From NCBI GenBank assembly GCA_011009095.1, contig VTPC01089963.1, positions 171,996-235,995 of the forward strand: a stretch of 64,000 bases of DNA. Reading direction: 5' to 3'. The DNA is from Ignelater luminosus. Taxonomy: Eukaryota > Arthropoda > Insecta > Coleoptera > Elateridae. The notes under the pieces were generated by a model. That model had not been told where the DNA came from, made no database searches, and saw only the letters and a program-made list of their open reading frames with translations. Shown here one piece after another: positions 11,401 to 23,400 of this stretch (position 1 is its first letter; each line of letters opens with the position of its first letter). A program made the position numbers and the translations under genes.

Positions 11401-14400
11401 CAATACTGGTCTTACATTCGTGTTATAGATCCTTACTTTGCTCTCGATGCTGAGATATTTGTTTTTCCACACAACATCTCTGAGACATCCAGACACTTTA
11501 GTTCCCATTATTACCTGTCGTCTGACTTCCGTGTGCAGTTGCCGATCGCTCGATATTTTTGCTCACAGATAGTTGAAGCTCAGTACTTGTTCTATTCTCT
11601 TGTTTTCTATGATTAATTTACATTGACATGGCTCTTTAGATATCACCATTGACTTGATTTATTATTTTTATTATTTTATTATACTTTTTGCTCTGTATAT
11701 TGAACCTGTGTTGAAGGTCGTCTTCTGTATTTGCGATGAGAACTGCATCGTTGGCATAGCAAATTGCCCCTGTTACCCTATTTCCCATTTTGTATCCGTT
11801 TAGTTCGTCTATCAATTTGCTGATGTCATTTATTAACACCTTGTATGTATGTATTGTCGGACCTCTCTGCCCTATCAAGCCATACAGATCTGTCGGGCCT
11901 TGTGGACTTTTTGGTTCTTCAAGCTTCTTGAGTCTGTAGGGCCTCTAGAGCCGTCGGACCTTTCGCACTTCTTGGCCCTACGGTCTATCGGGCCGTTTTG
12001 ATCTCCTGGACCTGTCAGGCAGTCGGGTCTTTTGGACTTCTCGCCCCCTTGGGCTTCTCTGTTCGGATCTCTTGTGCCATTTGGGTCTCTTAAGCTGTTC
12101 GGGCTCTCGGCCCTTTTAGATCTCTCATGCCGTTTAGGCCTTTTTGGCTGCTCGGGCCTGTCAGGCTGATCAAGAAGTTGCCAAGATTTTTTCGGTCTGT
12201 GACAAGTTTTGTCTACAGTCGGACCTACCTACCTACCTGTTGCCAGGTATGGAGATTTTTCCCCAAATTGGGGATTTTTGAACTTGGTGGGGAAATTAGT
12301 GAGGACTTTAGAAAAGTAGGGATTTATTGGGGATAAATTAGAAATTTTGAGTAAATTTGCAACTTAGTCGTTTTTACTGAAAAAAAAATGTTCTTTTGCT
12401 TGCTTTATTATTGTTGCTAATAATCAAAGTTTTATTTCTGTTATTGAAAGTTTTGGAGTAAGTACAAAATTTTATATGCAGGGTGTTTACTAAATATGCA
12501 GCAAAAATTCAGGGGGTTATTCCTTGGGTTATTATAAGATTTTTTGTCCTTGTATGATTTTTGGAAAGACTTTTTGTTTCGAAGATACAGGGCGATAAAA
12601 ACTTTTTGAACAATACTTTATTAATTCTTAATCTCCAAAAACTGCTGAAAATGACTATTACCAGCTAAGATGCATGCATCCAATCTTCTCATTAACTGCC
12701 GAATTTTTTCAAAAAATACCAGGGTTGTTTCTTATTGCATTACACCCCTCAATTATCCGATTTCTCAAATCTTCTTTATTTTCCACTAGAGTAGTGTACA
12801 CTAATGTTTTCAAATGGCTCCATAAATAAAAGTACAAAAGATTAAAGTCTGGGGGCCGAGCAGGCCATAAGTGAAGTCCACCTTGACCAATCCAGCGATC
12901 TTCATATTGCGTTTAAAAACTCACAAGCAACCACACTAAAATGTGCTGGTGCACCATTGTGCATTATCCACATTATATTTCTCGTTGCCAATGGTAGTGA
13001 TTCTTCCAAAAAATTTCGATACACCTCACCAGTAAGTCTTTGTGGTAGAAATACCGGTTCAGTTAGCCAGTTACCCACAATTCCAATCCAAATGCTTAAT
13101 GAAAATTGATGTTGAAAACCATGTTCAAGTACCACATGTGGGTTTTCATTAGCCCACATGGTTATTATGAAAGTTCCTAATTGCATTTCTAGAGAAATTT
13201 ACTTCATCGGTAAAAAGAGGAAAATCGACAGGAATAGGAGCTTGAATTAATGTGGTATGGATACAAGCTGTTCTGCTTAAAAATATGCCACACAGTCCTA
13301 TTACTTACATTCAAAGCATTTGCTATTTTCTGCATTCACGATTCTTTGTATTAGTGCTCTTCTGTCAGTATACTATTTAATTTCTATCTAAAATTCTAGA
13401 ATTATCGTTGAATAAATGAATTTTGCCTTTTTAATGAAAACACAGTGTATAATATCATAATTAGTATAATATGCATTAACACATTTTCAGGTTGTCAGAG
13501 ATGTACAACAATACATTCTAGCAAGACTTGATCAAGAAAACAGTCTACGTCAACACATAAGTCGTGATACAGCCGAGATGTTAAATCAGTTACACATAAA
13601 AAGTAACGGGTGTTTTCTGTACCTGGAAAAAGTTCTTGATGGAGTGTCAGACAATTTCATTGTTCTGCGTGAAGTTCGAGAAATTCCTGGAACATTAAAT
13701 GGCCTGTATTTATGGTTAAGTCAAAGATTATTTAATCGCCGTCAATTCGCCAAAGTTCAACCTTTACTTAACGTGATCTTAGCAGCAAAATGTGCTTTAA
13801 ATGAAGCTCTTTTATTTGATATAATGAAAGTATACAATTCGAAAATGACATTGGAGGATTTTAAGAAACGATTTCATCTTTTGAAAAGGATTTTAATTAT
13901 TTCTAAAAACGGCACTATAAAATTGTTTCATCATTCGTTTGCTGAATGGTTGCTCGATATTAAACATTGTACCCAAAAATATTTATGTAATATATTTCAC
14001 GGGCATTGCACTTTAGCCATGTATTATACTTTACAAGCGAAATACTTAAGTAACCAAGAGATTTACGATTATGCTTTTCATTTATCACGAATGGAGCAAT
14101 ATTTAACTGAAACTCCCAGTCACAAATGTCCGAATCTTGTTTATAAATTTAATAAAGAAAGGCAAAATCTCGCTTATGGCGAGAGTTCTTTAGAGAAAAG
14201 TGCTTCTGAAGTTTATTCAGATCTAAAGGCATTACAGAACATAGCAAAATATGAAAACAATTACGAGAAAGATTTGAATTGTGGCATGGAAACATTGGAT
14301 ACAAGCTTTATTGGTACGGAAGCAAGCCCACAACAAAACAACTTAGATCCCGGTGACCTTAATATTGAACAATTAAATGTAAAAGAAGGAAATTTAGATA

Positions 14401-17400
14401 CAAATTCAGAAAAGTACGAGAATATACCACTATCCAGCCCATGTTCTGATGTAAGGCCAAAAACCCCAATCTATGGTGTTATAAATAAAGACAGAAAAAC
14501 AGACAAATTGAAAACTTCAGCAAATGCGTTATTGAATAAAGAGTTTACTCCTGGGTTTCCTTTACAAAAACTAGATAATGTTCCTAATGATTTGAATGGG
14601 TCTAGTGTAAATGCTAATCACGAGTTAAATAAGAATATTTTAGATGTGCACACTTTAATTGTTTTGTGGTTAACATCGAGTGGTGCAAACGTTGAAGAGT
14701 GTCTTTTAGAAGGGAATGAGATGGCCGGTGTTAATTTTGGAGCATTTTTACCTACTGATCAGAAGGTTCTGAGGTTATTGTTGGAGGCTGGAGCCGTTGA
14801 GCAGGCTGACCCTGAAGACGGAGAGTATGAAAGCCAGGTAGTAAAAATATTAGAATTTGATAAAATCGATATATTGATGTCTTATTCCCTTTTTCAGTTA
14901 TCTTTGGTAACTTCTTCAACTGAACCAAGTCCTGAACCCTTATTTGATCTTCACGACTTACATGGACAAGCAGCATTACACGTAGCCGCTAGATTAGGGC
15001 AAGCTCAAGTAGTTAAAGTATTATTAGAAGCTGGTGCTGATGTTGATCAAGCAGATGCGGATGGATGGACACCTCTTCGAGCAGCTGCTTGGGGTGGACA
15101 TACAGAAGTAGTAGAATTACTTGTTAAACATGGTTGCACGCTAGATAGTGTTGATGCTGAAAATAGAACTGCACTTAGAGCAGCTGCTTGGTCGGGTCAT
15201 GAAGAGATTGTTAAAATATTGCTTGAAAACGGGGCTAATGTTAATCTTACTGATCATGAAGGTCGTACAGCTTTAATTGCTGCCGCATATATGGGTCACG
15301 CTGAGATAGTTGAACATCTGTTAAATCATGGTGCTGATATTAATCATGCCGATGCTGATGGACGTACTGCTTTATCAGTTGCAGCTTTGTGTGCACCTCG
15401 TACTCCAGGTGCTAATGTTGTAGCGACATTATTAGAAAGAGGAGCAACTGTTGATCATAAAGACAAAGAGGGAATGACCCCTTTGTTGGTTGCTTCTTTC
15501 GAGGGACATAAGTAAGTTTTTTATTTTTATTTAATTTGTTTAGAATGTTGAACTTTGCTTCTCATAGTTTTTCTTGTCTTGTTTTACTGCTACAAATATT
15601 GTGAATACACTGTTTCCATTTTACAGAGAAGTATGCGAACTTCTACTCGAAAGTGAAGCAGACGTTGATCATTGTGATCATGGAGGACGTAGTCCCCTTT
15701 GGGCAGCTGCTAGTATGGGTCATGCACCAGTAGTTGCATTATTGCTCTTCTGGGGTTGTTGTATAGATTCAATGGATTCTGAAGGAAGAACCGTCTTATC
15801 TGTTGCAGCTGCACAAGGTTTATTATTCTGTAATAAGAAAATAAATTTATAATGCAATAAATTAAAACGATTTTAGGTTGTGTAGAAGTTGTAAAACAGT
15901 TGTTAGATCGTGGCCTAGATGAACAACATCGAGATAATTCAGGTTGGACTCCATTGCATTATGCAGCTTTTGAAGGTAATGTTTATTAGTTTATACTGGG
16001 TGTCAATGAAGCTAACAGCATCCTTCAGTGTTGCCAAATGGTCTCTATAAAAGGAGACCAGTCTCTACTTTTATCTCGAGTCATGACTAGATCTCTAAAG
16101 TATCTAAAAAATATCACAAAACTTAACTTCATGCTTGCATTTCGATTGGGCCAAATTGAATTGAAAGGTTCTAGTGGTGGTATTATGCATCCAAGAGACT
16201 TTTATTAATCATCCCACATTCCCAACAGAGAATGAGCAGGTCAAAGGGCCAACAATGGTATTTTTTTGACATACTCCTTTTCTAGATCTTGAGAACCACC
16301 AGGCCAATTTTGATGGTTTTTACCTATATGGGCTCCTTAGGTTCTGATAGCGTCCATGCATCGTCACCCTCCTTCCTGAAAAAAGGGAGGGAGCGAAGCT
16401 TGAAAAACCTCCTGTACCTTAGTGTCTGGAATCGAGGAGTTTGAGCGGGTGCGCTGTTTTTGAGCTAATCGAGGTTGAGTCTTGTTTTATAGGCGGGGGG
16501 GGGGGCGATTGTTTTTTTAAAGATATCTAGATCCCTTTTGTGATGATGATGATGACGATAACCGTTAAAACAGAATTCTTTCAATACCAGGGGCGGTGTT
16601 GGGGAGATTTTCATTTTGAACGAAAGAAAATCATAGAACAAGAATGAGGAGGGATAAGAGGATGAAATTTTGCATGCATACTCAGGGTGCCACGGGACCC
16701 CTTCTGAGGAAAAAAAGTTGCCGCTCGCAAAAGTAAACACGTGTGTCGTGTAGTATAAAACCGACTCTTCTCGGCAGCTGGACGTAAAAGCGATACGATT
16801 CAGTTTTGCTGTTGTCTCCCCACCCCTTGGAAAACGGAAAATAGAGCATACCGTGCTGCATCTTGGGAACGAAAAGTCCTATTGACATGAGACTTCTTTT
16901 GTTGTGTAAGCTAGAGTATAGGCTTTGATATAGGTATCATTCAACCTATATTCATTTGGTTTCTGGTACAGTTATTTAAACAAAAATCAACATGATGTAT
17001 CTTTGACGTTTTATAGCGCCGTTATTTGCAGCACTTCATTGAAATGGCTTGCATTAGTCGATAACCTCATCAACTGGCTGCAATTGTGTATTGGGGTTGG
17101 CAGTCTGACAGATTTCACTTTGTATATTATTGACAGTTAAAAGTATTGGTAGTAGAAGTTAACCCCTTAAGGTCTGAATTAATAATGGTGTTTCCTAGAA
17201 ATCTGGGCTGATATTCTAAAATTAAAATATCTCTGATAAAGAAAACAAAGATTATTTAATGTGTTTTTAAATACTACAACTAAGATATATTACAAAAGAA
17301 CTAATGACTTTCTAATAGTCCTTTTCGCTGGATCACATTGATCCTCTTCCTAGTGGACTCTGCTAGCCTTCGTACAACATCTTGGTCTTTTTTTTCTCAA

Positions 17401-20400
17401 ACAGTACTTAATACAGCTATGTAGCTGGTCAACATTTGCAACTCACCAGCCTTTTATTATACATTTCTTCCTGCAAAAGTGACCAAAAGTCTTTGATCAG
17501 ACTAACTCCAGGGCAGTTGGCAGGATTGTCCTCCTTTTGGGCAAATCTGATGTTGTTCCTCAAACCATTGGTCACAATCTTGGCGTAATCCAAGCTAACA
17601 GGATCAGGCCAAAACACTTATTCGTTTTCTTTATAATTTTTACGAAGACCAAATCAACTTGATTTTCATTTGTAGTCTCGTCTGTATAGTATATCAGTGT
17701 GCGGTGTGTGTGCACTACAGCAACAAGAATATGGCAGAACAGAGTAGAATAAGAAACGTTTGTTAATTATAGTTTATTGTAATAACTTGTTCATAATAAA
17801 AACAATATTAAATATAATCCTTTGTCTCATTATATAAAACATTGTCAAGAATGTATTCTTCATTGTTTTCAATGTCTTATTTTGCATTAAAAATCCGCAC
17901 CTATAAAATTATTATTGCACAAAACGTAATACAAGCCCACTTACTTAATTTTTCACCAATCCTAACTGTTGGTTTTTGAATAATCACAATCTAGTCTCTT
18001 TTTAATCTATTTCTTTCTTTTATTTATTAAAGTCTTTTTTTACCACCGAGTCTCTAGATTTGCATAGTCTGGAGTGGCAACATTGATCCTTATCTAGCTT
18101 ATTTCTGAAAATAAAAAATGAAACTTGGTAGGTATAATATTAAATGTGATTACTCGATACATGTTTTAGTTCTTAATTGGTTTGGGTTTAGTTGGAAATG
18201 ACATTAACTGTAAAATTTTAAATTTTTTATATAATAAGAAAAATAGAGGTGTTACTAGTTTTGTTGACATCCAGTGTGTCCTTGTAAGATTAGAAAGATT
18301 GCTAATTTAAACTTTAGGTCATCAAGATGTCTGTGAAGCCTTACTTGAGGCTGGTGCCAGAATAGACGAGGTTGATAATGAAGGTAAAGCAGCGCTTGTT
18401 TTGGCAGCTCAAGGAGGTCATACTGCTTTAGTCAATTTATTTTTGGATAAATATAATGCTCCTTGTGATCAAAGACCACATGATGGTAAAACGGCTTTAA
18501 GGTATGGCTAAACAATTAAAAAACCTCTTTTTAAGTAAAAACTAAAATACAAATATTACAGATTGGCTGCTCTTGAGGCACATTATGATGTTGTACAAAT
18601 TCTAATATCACACGGTTCGGATCTAGATTCAAAAGATGCTGATGGGCGTAGCACATTATATGTTTTAGCTTTAGATAATCGATTAGTTATGGCAAAATTC
18701 TTTATACAGCAAGGTGCTGATGTAGAAACAAGAGATTTAGAGGTGAGGAATTAAAACTTAAAAGGATTTCTTATAGAATTATCAATTGTTTTTATTTTAG
18801 GGCCGCACTCCTTTACATGTCTCAGCATGGCAAGGTCATACAGAAATGGTTGCACTTTTATTAACCTGTGGACACGCTCAAGTAGATGCTGTTGATCTTG
18901 AAAATCGTACAGCATTACATTCAGCTAGTTGGCAGGGCCATCACGAGATCGTCAAGTTGTTATTAGAACATGGAGCTGTTCCTGATCATACTTGTAATCA
19001 AGGAGCAACTGCTTTAGGTAAAAGAATTAATTTTGTCTATGAAACCGTTTATTGTTTATTTTATATATTTAGGTATAGCAGCTCAAGAAGGTCATGAATT
19101 ATGTGTAGTGGCATTATTAGAGCATGGAGCTGATCCAAATCATTCTGATTCATGTGGTAGAAATGCTTTAAGGGTTGCAGCAAAATCAGGTCATCGAGGT
19201 GTTGTTAGATTGCTAGAAGAATATAATATGCGGTGTCATAAAATAGCTCATACAAGTAGTAGTGCGAATTCAATCACATCTGGTAGATATTATTAATTTA
19301 TTTCCATAGAATAAATCCTTCAATGTTTTCTATTTGCAGGTTCGACAGCAGAAACAAAAGCTTGTAGTGCTGTTCTATATCCAGGCCCAGGCACATCCGA
19401 TTGGTCTGATCAACAGAGAAGGTCTATGGTTTCATTAGGAAACCACAGTTCCAATTCCAAATCTAGTTCAAATTTAACGGGTTCTAGTCATTCCAGTAAA
19501 CATGGAGATAGACAAAGAGAGACTGTACCGACTCCACAGGTAATAAAGAAATAAATTAAAAATTGTAACATTATCACGGTTAAGATTTCTTTTCAGCCAT
19601 TATCATTTACCCAACAACTTCAACAATGTACAAGAGGAGGCAAAACAAGACCATTAAGCAAACTACTTTCTCCTCTACAAAGTGAACCGCAAAGTCCAAT
19701 TTATGCTTCGCCTCCGTTAAGTCCTGTACATGATTCGCCTAATGTTTTTGGTAAATTAAATTATGTGACAGTGTTAAGATGTTTTTTTGCAATTTATTAG
19801 TTATAGGTGCAATGAATATATACCAACCTGTATTGAGGCATAATAATTTCTTTGCAAATACACCCGACACACATTTTGCTAGGGATACTCATATGAGGAT
19901 AATATTGGGCAATTCAGGCAGCTCGAGCGGTAGCAAAACTGATAAGAAAGGAAACCAGGGACAAGAAAATAGCAATATTAGTAGTGGGTAAGTATCATAA
20001 AATAAGAGTTCTACAATGCAATTAAAAAGTTTCTTAAATTTATTGTGATAATTGTTTGGTAGGGTAAATAGTAATTTTGAGATTCTTGTATTTAAATAAA
20101 GAAGTCTAGTGTAACTTACTAAGTAGTTTCGTAATGCATAAATTATTAAGAGACCTCTAGGGTGTTGAAAATTGAGTTTTCATGTTTTGACGATTCTTAT
20201 GAAGAACAGTTGAAAATTGGTTAAAATTCATTCTAATTTTATAGGAGAAATAATGGAAAAAGTTCTTACAATTAGATGTTCCATTGCATATTTAAAACGT
20301 TAAGGAGTTGAATTTTTGCTTGAATTGTTTGTGTACGGGTCATACAGTAAAGAAATGTCGTACAGGACCATGCAAAAAATGTAAGGGAAAACACATTAAT

Positions 20401-23400
20401 TCATCAAGATGCAAAGCTTCCAGAACAAAACCCAGATGAAAGTTTACTTATCAAATTGCGAAAATCGACAGCTTCATGTATTGTTATCCACAGCAATGAT
20501 GTTAGTACAAGATTCGAGTGGTAAAACCCACAAGGTTAGGGCCATATTGGACAGCGGTTCGCAGTTGAACTTTATTTCCCTTGCTCTATGCAAGAAGCTC
20601 AATTTAAGACAAAAGCCAACAAGTATTTCAATTGTTGGAATAAACATTTCTATTTCAAACTTGAATCAAAAGTGTGAGGTTTCAGTCAAGTCTATTCACA
20701 GCGAATTTGCTATTACATTTTCATGTTTGGTCTTACCAAAGATCACCAACAATCTTCCTGTCTAAGGAATTGATGTGAGTTTATAGAATATACCTAACTC
20801 GATTAAATTGGCTGATCCACAATTTAATGAACCCGCAGAAATCGAACTTTTAATTGGAGCAGGTCATTTTTGGAATTTCATTGGGAGTGAAAGATTTACC
20901 TGTACCTATTGCAAAACTAAGTCTTTGGCTGGGTCATTTCTGGCACATTTAATGAGTTAGTTTCTAAATCCCATTGCAATTTTTCTAGAAATCTAGCTAT
21001 CGAAACGGAACTTGAGATTTTGAGAAATTGAGGAATACACTCAATCTTCACGTTCATTGTCATTCGAAGACATTGGGTGTGAGAACTATTTTGTGGGCAA
21101 TTTCTCGTGGAATCCAGACGGAAGGTTTGTGGTGCACATTCTGTTAAGGTACCCATTAGGCAATTCCAAACTATTTGCAATTAAATGTTTTGTCTAGTTA
21201 GAACGTAGATTCAAACAGGATACGATGCTTAAAGAACAACATGAAGGAGTATCAGGACTTAGATCATATGACCGTGTCAAAACAATTGAGTTCTGAGCTA
21301 TGTTACTTCCTACATCATTATGGTGTTCTTCATCAGGACAAGATGAGTACAAGGTTAAAAGTTGTTTTTGATAGATCGGCAGTTCAGATTCCGGATGGTC
21401 AGTAAATGACATTCAGTTTATCGATCCTTCAATTCTTGCTGAGCTAATTTCAGTTTTATTAAAATTTAGGCAACATGCATTTGCAGTTTGTGCGGATGTA
21501 GAAGAAATGTATTGGCAGATTGTCATGATGATAGATATTATCTCCAAAACATTGTGTGGAGGAGCAATGAAGCCGACGAAATAACTTCTTGTACTTTAAA
21601 TACGATGACATATGGCATGGCTTCTGTGCCATATTTAGCAATTAGGTGTTTAAGGCAGGCTGCAAATGAAAGTAAAGATAGATTTCCAATTGCTTCAGAT
21701 TTAATTGCTAACAATTTCTATATGGACGATTTAATCGTTAGTCTTGAGAACGAAGAAGAGGCTGTTTCTATTTGTCAGCAAATTTCGGACGTTTTAAAGA
21801 GGGCTTTTTCCCATTACGAAAATGGATTTCTAATGGTCCAGATATTGCCAAATGTTTTCAAGATCAAAGTGATCCAATTTGTCTCGTGTCTATATCTGTT
21901 AAATAAGGTCGAAATAAATCGACACGTTATGCGTAAGAATCCAACTATTATTGAGATTTATGGCTTTTGCGATGCTTCAAATGTCTTATATGGGGTATGT
22001 TTTTATGTAAGAAGTGTTGACGCGGAAGATAGAGTACATGTTCATTTATTGCGTGCGGATCGCTTGTCCTATCTCGATTATTAAAGAAGATTTTCGAGTC
22101 TTTAACTATTAAGGCAACATATTTTCTCTGGAGTGATTCCCGGATTGTTCTTTGCTGGATTCGAAATCCTCCAAATTTGCTTAACACGTTCGTTGGAAAC
22201 CGTGCCTCTGAGATTCAAAGCCTTGGAATTACGTCGATACTAAGGAAAATTCTGCTGATTTAGCTTTTCGTGGTGTTTCTTCTGAAATATTAATACATTC
22301 AAAGCTCTGGTGGAACGAACTGACGTGGTTGGCTTTTTCTCGGTCAGACTGGCCGCAGCAACCCAATTATCTTTCCATTACAGACTTACCTGAGTGTAGG
22401 AATAAAGGTTTGGTGTTTACTGCAACTGAAGGTTGTTTACTTCCATTCGAATCATTTTCAAATTTGACAAGATTAAAGCTTATTGCCTACGATTTATCAA
22501 TAATGCTCGATTAAAGGAAAATAGACAGATAGGGTGTTTGACCGTACACGAATTAGATTTGAGTATGAGGAGGTTAGTAAGAATCTGTCAAAACCAGAGT
22601 TTTACGGAAGAAATATCTGTTTTAAGAGCAGACAAATCGTTGAACGCAAAACATCAGTTATTAAGTTTGTTGTCGTTTATGGCACTGCACCTTGAGCTAG
22701 TTACAGATTTATCAACCAATTCGTTCTTATCTGCATTAAGGCGTTTTACCTCCAGATGTGGAAAACCGGCTCAAATTTACTCGGATAATGGCACAAATTT
22801 TGTTGGGGCACAAAATTAGTTGAAAGAGCTTTACGATCTTTTTTTAAGGTCGAAAGGTGAGTATTCTATTACATGGCACTTTATTCCCCCGAACTCACCG
22901 AACTTTGGAGGTTTGTGGCAGACCGGAGTGAAGAGTGTAAAATTTCATTTATTCAGAGTGCTAAAAGATGAAAGGTTAACTTATGAGGAATTTATTACTG
23001 TGATAGTGCAAATAGAATCCATTTTAAATTCCCGACCACTTGATCCAATGTCTTTTGACCCAAACGATCTACAACCCTTAATGCCTTCTCATTTTTTAAT
23101 TGGAAAGTCACTAGTGGCCATTCCGGATCAAGATGTGCTACAAATACCTACAAATGGACTTTCAAGATATCAGTTACTCCAACACATTTACCAGCAATTT
23201 TGGAAGCGTTGGGCCAAAGAAGATCTGTCAACTCTATAACAAAGGGGAAAATGAAAACAAGGATCAACAGACGTACAAATTGGTAGACTTGTTCTCATTA
23301 AACAAGAGAACTTATCTCCTATTCATTGGCTATTGCTGTGTGCACAAACAAAGGAATAATGAAACGTGCTGTTGCCAGACTGTGTCCATTTCTTTTACCT

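Noticed and set aside
11332..11616. 94-codon plus-strand gene
   Set aside because: It is the shadow of the minus-strand LINE reverse transcriptase.
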